64,000 bases of DNA, taken from positions 1,488,001 to 1,552,000 of the forward strand of contig OZ219862.1 of NCBI GenBank assembly GCA_964291445.2, read 5' to 3'. The translations under genes were made by a program, and so were the position numbers. This document shows, one piece after another, positions 17,385 to 25,043 of this stretch; position 1 is the stretch's first letter; every line of letters begins with the position of its first letter. The notes beneath the pieces were generated by a model, which saw only the letters and a list, made by a program, of their open reading frames with translations, searched no databases and was not told the origin of the DNA. The stretch is from JAPOXR01 sp964291445. Its GTDB lineage: Bacteria; Pseudomonadota; Alphaproteobacteria; Rhodobacterales; Rhodobacteraceae.

Positions 17385-18509
17385 ATGACGATCAAGACCA
17401 CGCATGTCGGCAGCCTTCCGAGAAGCCAGCGTGTCGTCGACTTCCTGTTTGCCCGGGAGCGCGGCTCCAGGTTCAGCCAGCGAGAATTCGACCTGGAGAT
17501 GCACGAGGCAACCTCGGACACGGTGCGCCGGCAGGTGGAGGCAGGAATCGATGTCGTCTCCGACGGCGAGACCTCCAAGATTTCCTACGCCACCTATGTC
17601 AAGGATCGGTATACCGGCTTTGGCGGCGATGCGCCGAGAACTCCGCCGCATGATCTTGCCCTGTTTCCGTCATTCATGAAACGGCTGGCCGACGAGGGTG
17701 GCACGCCGAAATATTCCCGACCCTGCTGCATTGGCGAGATCAGGCCGAAGGACAATGACGCGCTGCTCAAGGATATCGACAATCTGAAGATGGCCATGAA
17801 GTGCCATGGCGCGGCCGGTGGCTTCATGAATTCGGCATCGCCAGGGGTGATCAGCCTGTTCCTCCCCAATGACTACTTCCCGTCACGGGACGAGTACCTG
17901 GATGCGCTTGGCGAAGCAATGCGGGTCGAATACCAGACCATCGTCGCCAGCGGCCTCCTGCTGCAACTCGACTGCCCCGATCTCGGCCTGGCCAGGCACA
18001 TGATGTTCCATGAGAAATCCGATGATGAATTCGTCGAGATTGCGGCAAGGAATGTCGAGGTGCTCAACCGGTCGCTGGCCGGGCTCGATCCGGCCCGGAT
18101 CAGGGTGCACATCTGCTGGGGAAACTACGAGGGGCCCCATGTCTGCGACATCTCGATGGACAAGGTATTTTCGACCCTGATGTCGATCAATGCAAACCAC
18201 GTGCTGTTTGAATCCTCGAACCCGCGCCATGCCCATGAATGGCGAATATTCCGTGACCGGTTCAGCGAGGTCCCGGACAGCAAGATCCTGATCCCCGGCG
18301 TCATCGACAGTACCACGAATTTCGTGGAACATCCCGAGGTGGTCAGGCAGCGGCTGGACCGGTTCCTCGAATTCGTGCCACCGGGCCGGCTGATGGCCGG
18401 CTCCGATTGCGGGTTCGGAACCTTCGCCGGCTTCGGTGCCGTCGATCCCGAGATCACCTACGCCAAGCTGGCCGCCCTCTCCGAAGGGGCCCGGCAGGCC
18501 GGCAACTGA
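17385..18509 (+). CDS. MetE C-terminal-like zinc methyltransferase (cobalamin-independent methionine synthase II family)
   Basis: A 374-residue single-barrel member of the UROD/MetE superfamily. It starts MTIKTTHVGSLPRS, and the zinc ligands of MetE are preserved as H242 and C244 (VHICWGN), E276 (FESSNP) and C342 (GSDCGFG). Such stand-alone proteins move methyl or alkyl groups to thiols, or cleave thioethers. The ATG at 17385 has GGAGG nine bases upstream. As last gene of a cluster headed by an MttB homolog it may accept or dispose of a methyl group, but no corrinoid partner is visible. Confidence 0.85.
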   Translation: MTIKTTHVGSLPRSQRVVDFLFARERGSRFSQREFDLEMHEATSDTVRRQVEAGIDVVSDGETSKISYATYVKDRYTGFGGDAPRTPPHDLALFPSFMKRLADEGGTPKYSRPCCIGEIRPKDNDALLKDIDNLKMAMKCHGAAGGFMNSASPGVISLFLPNDYFPSRDEYLDALGEAMRVEYQTIVASGLLLQLDCPDLGLARHMMFHEKSDDEFVEIAARNVEVLNRSLAGLDPARIRVHICWGNYEGPHVCDISMDKVFSTLMSINANHVLFESSNPRHAHEWRIFRDRFSEVPDSKILIPGVIDSTTNFVEHPEVVRQRLDRFLEFVPPGRLMAGSDCGFGTFAGFGAVDPEITYAKLAALSEGARQAGN

Positions 18510-18528
18510 CGGCAAAAGGCCGCCGCCC

Positions 18529-18553
18529 GACGGCAACAAGAAAAGTTGCCGTC
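18529..18553 (+). terminator. Hairpin after the MttB cluster
   Basis: GACGGCAAC, a 7-base A-rich loop and GTTGCCGTC form a perfect 9-bp stem 20 bases after the last gene of the cluster. There is no T-run, so it may be a processing or stabilising hairpin rather than a strict intrinsic terminator. Confidence 0.55.
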
Positions 18554-19091
18554 CAGAGATGACATGCACAACCCGACATCAAAACAGTTCATCCGGAGAT
18601 GTCCGAAGGCAACGCATGACATGCGCCTGGCAGTCGGTTGAATGAGCCGACGACGGGGGTCGCCCTGGATATTGCCGAGTGGGAAGTCAGCAAGAATTGA
18701 CGATGAAGGGACTGGCAAATGTTCGGGCCTGCCCATGATCCCGCTACCCGCGCCGGAGCCTCGCAGCTCCGTCCCTGCCTGCCCCGAGGGATTTCAAGCT
18801 CAAGGCGAGACGCATGCACATTCCATCCCCGGAGCGACAAATTCTCCGCATGGACGTTTGAAATCCACACATCAGCCTTCATCCTGTCCGGAAAATCAAA
18901 GCAGGCACTCTGGCACTGACGTGGCGGTGGAGTGGACGCCCCCTCCGAACGGCGTCACAAGGATGCCGCCAAGGCCACCGATATTGACCAGCACGCACGG
19001 GCGGCATAGTGATCAAATGGCGGCGTCGACCGAGACCAGTTTCAACATTGGCCGGGACATCCCCATTCCAAATGGAAGAAGGTAGATTAAC
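18554..19091. other. Gene-poor junction into the accessory region
   Basis: About 540 bases without a convincing gene. Base composition becomes visibly richer in A and T to the right. Its right part holds a 46-bp repeat shared with 45256-45301. Nothing else was recognised. Confidence 0.5.
19019..19064 (+). repeat. Dispersed 46-bp repeat, copy 1
   Basis: The segment contains CCAGTTTCAACATTGG followed by .CGG.ACATCCCC and is preceded by GGCGGC...GACCGA. The same string with a few substitutions is at 45256-45301. Both copies sit a short way upstream of an accessory gene at the edge of a gene-poor stretch, as expected for the end of a lost mobile element. Confidence 0.7.
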
Positions 19092-19559
19092 GTGAGCTAT
19101 TCAGACGTTGCAGTCTTTCAGGACGATAATCTGGTTCCGGTCTTACTCGACAGTCAGGTGTCTTCTCTTCCGCAATCACCGCAACAACCACGGGAACCCG
19201 CACATGATCAATCGCCTTGGATGGAACAGTTGAAAGAGAGATTCGACGACATAACCAGCCTTGATGTCGGTTGGGATGGATATGAAGGCAAGCCGGTCTC
19301 GTTCCAGCACGCCGTCTTTGCGGCCATGCTTGCTGAGCGGCTGTACTCTCCCGGCGTTCCAGCCCCCCAGATCGTCCCGGGAAACGATGGAACGCTTCAA
19401 CTTGAGTGGCATCGTAGGGGATTGAGCATCGAACTCGACGTAATTGGACCCTATCGGGTCTTCGCCACCAAAATCACTCGGGATTGCGACACGGTTGAAG
19501 AACATGTTCTAGGTAGTGACTACTCGCTGGTTGCAGGCTGGATTGAGCAACTAAGGTAA
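19092..19559 (+). CDS. Hypothetical protein (first of an accessory pair)
   Basis: A 155-residue soluble protein with no recognised catalytic motif. The conserved-looking core is LDVGWDGYEGKPVSF and PQIVPGNDGTLQLEWHRRGL followed by an alternating hydrophobic segment (ELDVIGPYRVFATKI). I recall this type of protein in accessory gene pairs of unknown function but cannot name a family with certainty. Base composition is richer in A and T than the flanking operons. The next gene begins 22 bases downstream on the same strand, so the two probably act together. Confidence 0.6.
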   Translation: MSYSDVAVFQDDNLVPVLLDSQVSSLPQSPQQPREPAHDQSPWMEQLKERFDDITSLDVGWDGYEGKPVSFQHAVFAAMLAERLYSPGVPAPQIVPGNDGTLQLEWHRRGLSIELDVIGPYRVFATKITRDCDTVEEHVLGSDYSLVAGWIEQLR

Positions 19560-19581
19560 TTGAGAAGCGGGCACCAATAGG

Positions 19582-20007
19582 TTGGGACAACAGCCGTATG
19601 ACGAACCGACACTGAAGGCCGAAGACACGCTGATCAGGCGAGTAGGCCCTCGAAACCATCTGGTTTGGGACGATAACCTCCAGTGCAGGCGTATTTCTTC
19701 AAAGCTTTTCAGCCCGTCTTCGGGCAGGAATGGTGGCATGTCCGTTGACGTTGAAAAGTTGATTGTCGCAGACCAACACAATCCAAAGGAGTATGTGACC
19801 TCACCAAGGTATCTGGGTTCCGTTTCCTTGACAGTTGGATCAGTTCGCGGCGCCAACCTTCAGCTCGGATATTCTCCAACCCCCGAAAACCCCTATCATG
19901 CCGGCATTTGGGGAACAGACCGGCCAAATCCGTTTACCAGATCGCAGAAAAGGGACTTGATGACATTCTGCAATTGGGAGGTTGGCGTTGCCTCCCTTGA
20001 GCGGTAG
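19582..20007 (+). CDS. Hypothetical protein (second of an accessory pair)
   Basis: A 141-residue protein starting at TTG; a stop lies 21 bases upstream in frame and no ATG is available near the beginning. Blocks DTLIRRVGPRNHLVWDDN, CRRISSKLFSPSSG and MSVDVEKL precede a C-terminal PENPYHAGIWGTDRP segment. The order of small conserved blocks suggests a compact enzyme or toxin-like domain, but no family is assigned. Its close spacing to the preceding gene and the AT-richer composition suggest an acquired two-gene module. Confidence 0.55.
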   Translation: MGQQPYDEPTLKAEDTLIRRVGPRNHLVWDDNLQCRRISSKLFSPSSGRNGGMSVDVEKLIVADQHNPKEYVTSPRYLGSVSLTVGSVRGANLQLGYSPTPENPYHAGIWGTDRPNPFTRSQKRDLMTFCNWEVGVASLER

Positions 20008-20199
20008 GCCCGGGGTACAAAATCCAATAAAGGAAGCAACACCATGAAGCGTACCTCCAGTTCTAACACTATAGATAGCGCAGTTTGATAAGTTCGGAAG
20101 CAATGCGCTCGGAGTTGTTGGTCAAAACTGGGTCCTGATGTTCGAACTCCTATAGGGAGAGGTCAAAAAAGGCAGTGAGAGGAATCAAAGAAGGCTAAC

Positions 20200-20421
20200 T
20201 TAATTCTCATTTCTCTTACCATGTTCACCACCATTCTCCAAATAGCTGATTCGACCAAGAGCTTCGTCAAGATCGGCAGCGAGGCTGTCGATCTGATTCG
20301 AAAAGCGTCGGGATACGTATACACCTGCCAGAGTGATCGCTACTGGAATAACCACGGCTACAAGGCCTATCAGAAGCGATAACCCTTGCAAGTACACTGC
20401 AACTGGAATTCCCTCGCACAT
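20200..20421 (-). CDS. Small single-span membrane protein
   Basis: A 73-residue protein with one strong hydrophobic segment (YLQGLSLLIGLVAVVIPVAI, about residues 9-28), then a basic patch (YVSRRFSNQ) and a helical acidic tail (SLAADLDEALGRISYLENG). This is a tail-in-cytoplasm, one-span architecture. It begins 7 bases after the stop of the GIY-YIG-like gene and is probably cotranscribed with it. An ATG at 20469 would lengthen it by 16 residues and overlap the neighbour. Function unknown. Confidence 0.45.
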   Translation of the reverse strand: MCEGIPVAVYLQGLSLLIGLVAVVIPVAITLAGVYVSRRFSNQIDSLAADLDEALGRISYLENGGEHGKRNEN

Positions 20422-20428
20422 AGTCCGA

Positions 20429-20644
20429 CTACCGGCGCCGGGTGGGTCGACCCTTGGCAGCCTGCTCACGCTCCCACTTCAAGGCAGCAACTTTTGTAGT
20501 TGCTCGACCAACTGGCAAAATGTGCCCGTCATTCCCGTAATTCTGTTTATGCTCGCTTTCTCGACGTTCCAGATCGTTTGTGATGCCGGTATGAACGATT
20601 CGGTGACCACGTTTGAAGTGGTATTTGTAGGTATCTCGAGTCAT
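20429..20644 (-). CDS. Small GIY-YIG-like protein
   Basis: A 71-residue protein whose pattern Y-x-YHF...IVHTGITNDLERRESEH resembles the GIY-YIG nuclease core: YHF stands for GIY, HTGIT for YIG, and the arginine pair before SEH occupies the catalytic arginine region; ALKWEREQ supplies a possible metal-binding glutamate. The motifs are degenerate, so nuclease activity is uncertain. The ATG at 20644 is preferred over 20659. Composition is AT-richer than the core genome. Confidence 0.5.
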   Translation of the reverse strand: MTRDTYKYHFKRGHRIVHTGITNDLERRESEHKQNYGNDGHILPVGRATTKVAALKWEREQAAKGRPTRRR

Positions 20645-20875
20645 GATGAGTGCCTCCAAGTCTCAAGGCCTCTGTATCTGCCAGATCGCGAAATGGGTCA
20701 AGTGTTGGCTTTCGGTTTGCTTCGACGCCATGACCATTCACAAGTCCTGTTCCTGCCGTTTGACATGTAATTCGGCTCCTGTCTGCCATCTAGGCCGCAA
20801 TGTTGCCAGTATTCTTGATGCGTGCGCCAAAATTCGGCCCAACAAACCCAGAAACCAGCCGGATTCCAATAACGT

Positions 20876-21037
20876 CTACGAACACGAACCTCGCTCTTCA
20901 ATCGCCTTGCGGGATCCCTCGGGAAGCTTCGCATACATTTCCTCGACCCGTTTGGGTTGCGTGATCATCCTGTCGGCAATTAGGTTCAGCAACGTGAACA
21001 GCTTCTCCGCAATTGCGCGGTCATCACGCAAGTCCAT
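20876..21037 (-). CDS. Small hypothetical protein or gene remnant
   Basis: A 53-codon minus-strand frame with protein-like sequence (RAIAEKLFTLLNLIADRMI, then KLPEGSRKAIEERG), helical and charged. The open frame continues far upstream through the antisense of the glutathione transferase, which is not coding. It may be a real small protein or the C-terminus of a truncated gene. The rest of 20645-21091 shows no gene. Confidence 0.3.
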   Translation of the reverse strand: MDLRDDRAIAEKLFTLLNLIADRMITQPKRVEEMYAKLPEGSRKAIEERGSCS

Positions 21038-21106
21038 GGTGTAGACGGATGCGCGCCAAACCAATAGGACAGGGACCGAACCTTCAATCCAATGTCTGGA
21101 CCCGTC

Positions 21107-21736
21107 ATGTCTGAAACTCTGACCTTCTACACCAACCCGATGTCGCGCGGTCAAATCGTGCGTTGGGCGCTCGAGGAAACAGTCAGCGAGTACGAAACCG
21201 TGATTCTCGAATATGGCAAGGACATGAAGGGGCCAGAGTATCTGGCGATCAACCCGATGGGCAAGGTCCCGTCGATACGGCACGGTGATCTGGTTGTGAC
21301 CGAGTGTGCCGCCATCTGCGCCTATCTCGCCGAAGCCTTTCCCGGGGCCAGATTGTTGCCAACAGCGATTGAGCGCGCGGCATACTATCGCTGGATGTTC
21401 TTCGCCGCCGGTCCGCTCGAACAGGCCGTAATGGCCAGGGCGCTGAAACTGGACATACCCGAAGAAAGGGCTCCGACGCTTGGCTATGGTACGTTTGAGA
21501 ACGCGGTCGACGCGCTTGAAGCACATCTTGACCGGAATACCCATGTCTGCGGTGAACGATTTACGATGGCGGACGTGTATGTCGGCAGTCATGTCGAGTG
21601 GGGCCTGGGATTCGAGACCCTCCCCAGGCGGCCGGCTTTCGAAAGTTATGCCGAGCGCTTGATGTTGCGCGAGGCACACAAGCGCGCGCGTGCAATTGAC
21701 CGCGATCTGATCGACGAACGGGAGGCAGAGACCTGA
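21107..21736 (+). CDS. Glutathione S-transferase family protein
   Basis: A 209-residue GST. The N-terminal thioredoxin-like domain has LTFYTNPMSRGQIVRWALEE with a serine/arginine at the thiolate site, NPMGKVPSIRHGDLVVTECAAI with the cis-proline and glutathione gamma-glutamyl-binding E(S/C)AAI, and the alpha-helical C-terminal domain ends with FTMADVYVGSHVEWG. An ATG 15 bases upstream (21092) is the alternative start. The substrate is unknown. It sits just left of the IS66-type insertion. Confidence 0.88.
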   Translation: MSETLTFYTNPMSRGQIVRWALEETVSEYETVILEYGKDMKGPEYLAINPMGKVPSIRHGDLVVTECAAICAYLAEAFPGARLLPTAIERAAYYRWMFFAAGPLEQAVMARALKLDIPEERAPTLGYGTFENAVDALEAHLDRNTHVCGERFTMADVYVGSHVEWGLGFETLPRRPAFESYAERLMLREAHKRARAIDRDLIDEREAET

Positions 21737-21884
21737 CGCGCAATGTGTTGGTCTCGGCTACCGGCAATCCCGCATCCGGCCCGCCAATGGGTCCGGCGGG
21801 CCGGCATCTCCCGGAGGTGACAGCTGGAAGGCCCGGCACATTCTACTGCGAATTCAACAACAAACCGCCAACTGGAACAGGAAA

Positions 21885-21892
21885 GTCAATGC
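21885..21892. repeat. Target-site duplication, left copy (IS66-type element)
   Basis: GTCAATGC immediately abuts the left inverted repeat; the identical 8 bases abut the right repeat at 27036-27043. An 8-bp duplication is the rule for IS66-family transposition. Confidence 0.9.
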
Positions 21893-21915
21893 GTAACCGT
21901 TCGGGCAAGCCGTGA
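21893..21915 (+). repeat. Left terminal inverted repeat of the IS66-type element
   Basis: 23 bases starting GTAACC and ending GCCGTGA, identical to the reverse complement of 27013-27035. Confidence 0.92.
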
Positions 21916-22002
21916 CGCCTTGCCAGGCGTCATTCAAGACCCGCCATCCAGGCAATTCATTTTCCTCTGGCTACATTTCAGGACATCTGCTAGTCCGGCC
22001 GC

Positions 22003-23886
22003 ATGTCGGTATGCGAAGTCATCTCTCGGCCCCCCGCCCTGCCTCCGGTCCTGGATCTCGAATCCCGTCTTGCCCGGGAGCAGGCACGCGCCGAGGCGGC
22101 CGAGGCGAGGATCGCCGGGCTGGAGGCCGAACTCCTGCAAGCAAGGGCCGATGCCGAGCGCCGCAAGTGGGAATCGGCCGAGGCCCGCAACAAGCTGAAC
22201 TCCCTGCGGGCCACCTTCGAGACCAATCGGGCCAAGCTCGCCGCCGCCCGGGAGGAACTCAAGGAGACACGCGCCAGCCAGGCATCGAGGAATGTGCGCC
22301 TTCTGGCAAAGAAGGTGGTGCATCTCGAGGCGCTGCTCAAGCAGGCCGGCATCGATGGCGGAAGGGGGCATGCGACAATCCTGCGCCGGCGGATATCCCG
22401 GCTGAAGGACAAGGTTGCCGCGCAGGAAGAGGAGATAAAGGAACTGAGGGCCGAGCGCGAGAAGCTGCGCTCGGCGCGGGCCACCCATGCGAAGGCCCGC
22501 TTCGGCAAGACATCCGAGAAGCAGAAGAAGACGGGCACCGCCGCCGGCAAACGCGGCCAGCGGAAGGGCAAGCCCGGGCACGGTCGGACGAAGCGCCCGG
22601 CACTGGAGCTTCAGGCCGAGAGCCACGATCCGCCGCCGCAGGACCGGAGCTGTTCCTGCTGCGGCCTGCCCTATGTGAAGAATGGCAGCCATGTCTCCGG
22701 GATCATCGAGATCCATGTCAAGGCCCATACCCGTCTCATCCACCGAAATCGCTGGCGGCGGGGCTGCGAGTGCCCCTCCTCGCCACAGGAGGTTGCGGCA
22801 CCGCCGCCGGCCCGGCTCTTTGCCAATACCCCCTACGGTGTCAGCGTCTGGTCACTCTATCTCTACGAGCGCTTCGGCTGCTGCCGGCCGCTCAGGCGGG
22901 TGGCAGAATGGATGACCGATCAGGGGCTGGCGGTCTCGGCCGGAACCCTGGCCGATGCCACGCCGAGGCTGGTCCCATTGTTCGAGCCGATCTCGCAGGC
23001 CATACATGACCACCTGCTGGCGGAGGAGATGCTGCATGGCGACGAGACCGGCTGGCGGGTATCCGCCCTCGATGCCATCCGCGGCACCTCCCGATCCTGG
23101 CTCTGGAGCGCCGCCAGCCGGGATGCGGTCTGGTTCCGCGTGGACGCCAGGCGCAGCGCCAAGGCCGCGGCCAGGATATTTGCCGGCATCCGCCCCGGAA
23201 CGATACTGGTCTGCGACGCCTACTCGGCCTACAAGAAGCTGGTGCGGGAGCTGGAGGATCTCCTCATACTGGCCTGGTGCTGGGCGCATCTGCGCCGCCA
23301 CTTCATCAAGGCTGCCGCCGGCAATGCCGGGCTGGACACGTGGCGCGACCGGTGGCTGGTGCGGATCGGGCGGATCTATCACCTGAACGAGGTTCGGCTC
23401 AAACACTGGGACCGGGAGGCGGCAATGGATGCGCAGTCACGCAAATTCGTCATTGTCCAGCGCCAGCTGGAGCGGGCGCTGGCGCGGCTCTTCGCCCTCG
23501 CGCAGAAGGAGCTTGCGGGACCTGCCGGCTCGGACCGGCGCGCCAAACCGCTGGCCTCGCTCATTCGCCACCGCCAGGGGCTCTCGGTGTTTCTTGGCCG
23601 CCCGGAGGTGCCCATGGACAACAATTTGATCGAGCGGTTGCAGCGCCGGGCGGTGATCGGCCGCAAGCTGTCCTTCGGCTCGGACAGCCTGGAAGGAGCC
23701 GCCTTCTCGGCCACCATGTACGGCATCTTCGGCACCCTGCGCATGAACGGCATCTGCATCCGCTCATGGCTGGATGACTGGCTGGCGGCCTGTGCCATGA
23801 ATGGCGGGGCACCGCCGGATGATCTGTCGCCATGGCTGCCCTGGTCCATGGATCCAGATCGGCGCCGGGCGCTGGCGGCAGGGTGA
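22003..23886 (+). CDS. IS66-family transposase
   Basis: A 627-residue transposase. An N-terminal coiled coil (about 17-165, rich in Ala, Glu, Arg) is followed by a basic linker (GKRGQRKGKPGHGRTKRP), a CxxC zinc-finger segment (CSCCGLPY) and the DDE_Tnp_IS66 catalytic domain: LHGDETGWRV (first D), LVCDAYSAYKKL (second D) and MDNNLIERLQR (E). The C-terminal IS66 block FGSDSLEGAAFSATMYG is present. It is intact. Its stop overlaps a GTG that starts the DruA gene, so the two are translated together. Confidence 0.93.
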   Translation: MSVCEVISRPPALPPVLDLESRLAREQARAEAAEARIAGLEAELLQARADAERRKWESAEARNKLNSLRATFETNRAKLAAAREELKETRASQASRNVRLLAKKVVHLEALLKQAGIDGGRGHATILRRRISRLKDKVAAQEEEIKELRAEREKLRSARATHAKARFGKTSEKQKKTGTAAGKRGQRKGKPGHGRTKRPALELQAESHDPPPQDRSCSCCGLPYVKNGSHVSGIIEIHVKAHTRLIHRNRWRRGCECPSSPQEVAAPPPARLFANTPYGVSVWSLYLYERFGCCRPLRRVAEWMTDQGLAVSAGTLADATPRLVPLFEPISQAIHDHLLAEEMLHGDETGWRVSALDAIRGTSRSWLWSAASRDAVWFRVDARRSAKAAARIFAGIRPGTILVCDAYSAYKKLVRELEDLLILAWCWAHLRRHFIKAAAGNAGLDTWRDRWLVRIGRIYHLNEVRLKHWDREAAMDAQSRKFVIVQRQLERALARLFALAQKELAGPAGSDRRAKPLASLIRHRQGLSVFLGRPEVPMDNNLIERLQRRAVIGRKLSFGSDSLEGAAFSATMYGIFGTLRMNGICIRSWLDDWLAACAMNGGAPPDDLSPWLPWSMDPDRRRALAAG

Positions 23887-24776
23887 GCGGCGACAGCGAC
23901 CCCGTGGAGTGCCGCTATCACGGGCGCGACTTCACCACCGCCGAGATGGCGCTGATGCGGCAGCTGATATCCGACAATCCGCAGGAGACCCGCGCCGGGC
24001 TGGCCCGGCGCTTCTGCCACGCTGTCGGCTGGACCGGGCCCGATGGCCGGATACGGGCGATGATGGCCCGGCTCACCATGCTGGACATGCACCGTGACGG
24101 GCTGATCTGTCTGCCCGAGCCGCGCCGGGCGGCGCGCCAGCTGAAGAGGATCGAGTTCGGCCCCGATACCGAGGAGCCGCTGGCGCCGGTGCCGGAGACG
24201 CTGGCGGCGGTGCAGCCGCTGCGTCTGCTGATGATCACCGGCGCCGGGGCCCGCGCCTCCCGGCGCTGGAACGAATTCATCGCCCGCTGGCATTATCTGG
24301 GCTACACGCCGCTGGTGGGCGGCCAGCTGCGCTACGCGGTGGAGGATTGCCAGGGCCGGCCGCTGGCCATGCTCGGCTTCTCGGCGGCGGCGTGGAAGAC
24401 GGCGCCGCGCGATGCCTGGATCGGCTGGGATGCCGGGGCCCGGCAGCGCAACCTGCACCTGGTGGTGAACAATGCCAGGTTCCTGATCATGCCCTGGGTG
24501 CGGATACCGAACCTGGCCTCGCACATCCTGGCGCTGGCGCGGAGGCAGCTGGTGGCGGACTGGCAGCAGCACTACAGTGTGAGCCCGGTACTGATGGAGA
24601 GTTTCGTCGAGACCCCGCGCTTCACCGGGGCGGTCTACAAGGCCGCCGGATGGGTGCATGTCGGCACCACGCAGGGGCGGGGCAAGTATGACCGGGAGTG
24701 GACGTATGGCAAGCCGAGGAAGGATATCTGGCTGTGTCCGCTCCGGAAGGACTGGAAGCGGGTGTTGAACGGTTGA
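23883..24776 (+). CDS. DruA/DUF4338-family protein inside the IS66-type element
   Basis: A 297-residue protein. After an N-terminal helical part (about 20-80) comes the DUF4338 core: WHYLGYTPLVGGQLRYAV, PRDAWIGWDAG, LHLVVNNARFLIMPWV, IPNLASHILALARRQL, DW, ESFVETPRFTGAVYKAAGW, G-T-QGRGKY. The same blocks occur in the neighbouring ISAs1-type transposase. DruA is the first component of Druantia anti-phage systems, but the family is also known in transposons; here no DruE helicase is present. The GTG at 23883 overlaps the transposase stop (GTGA); ATG 23832 is an alternative. Probably a transposition accessory rather than a defence gene. Confidence 0.85.
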   Translation: MSGDSDPVECRYHGRDFTTAEMALMRQLISDNPQETRAGLARRFCHAVGWTGPDGRIRAMMARLTMLDMHRDGLICLPEPRRAARQLKRIEFGPDTEEPLAPVPETLAAVQPLRLLMITGAGARASRRWNEFIARWHYLGYTPLVGGQLRYAVEDCQGRPLAMLGFSAAAWKTAPRDAWIGWDAGARQRNLHLVVNNARFLIMPWVRIPNLASHILALARRQLVADWQQHYSVSPVLMESFVETPRFTGAVYKAAGWVHVGTTQGRGKYDREWTYGKPRKDIWLCPLRKDWKRVLNG

Positions 24777-24842
24777 GGCCGGTCAGGGCCGGGCGCCGCC
24801 GCGGGCGGCGGTCAGGCCGGGAGTGATGGCCCTCAAATGCAG

Positions 24843-24851
24843 GCAGGATGG
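24843..24851. repeat. Target-site duplication, left copy (ISAs1-type element)
   Basis: GCAGGATGG abuts the left inverted repeat and is repeated exactly at 27000-27008. One more G on the left of each copy also matches, so the boundary is ambiguous by one base. Confidence 0.9.
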
Positions 24852-24868
24852 CAGGACTTTCCCACGCT
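24852..24868 (+). repeat. Left terminal inverted repeat of the ISAs1-type element
   Basis: CAGGACTTTCCCACGCT. The adjoining sequence to about 24913 matches the 75-bp element at 59155 with two substitutions. Confidence 0.88.
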
Positions 24869-25043
24869 ACGGCTCTCCTTGCAAATGTCCGGCGATTGCA
24901 GGCATCCGGAGCGATCCATTCGGCCGCGCGCCCTGGAATCAAAGCCGTCCAGGGGCCGCCTCCGGCTGCCGGGTGATTCGTTTTCGGGGATGTGGCGGTG
25001 TGCCGGCGATGCCCGGGATATGTCCCGGGCGCGGCGACCTCTC

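Noticed and set aside
23883..24776. A working Druantia defence system
   Set aside because: Only DruA-family proteins are present, both inside transposons; no DruE helicase or other Druantia component is in the window.
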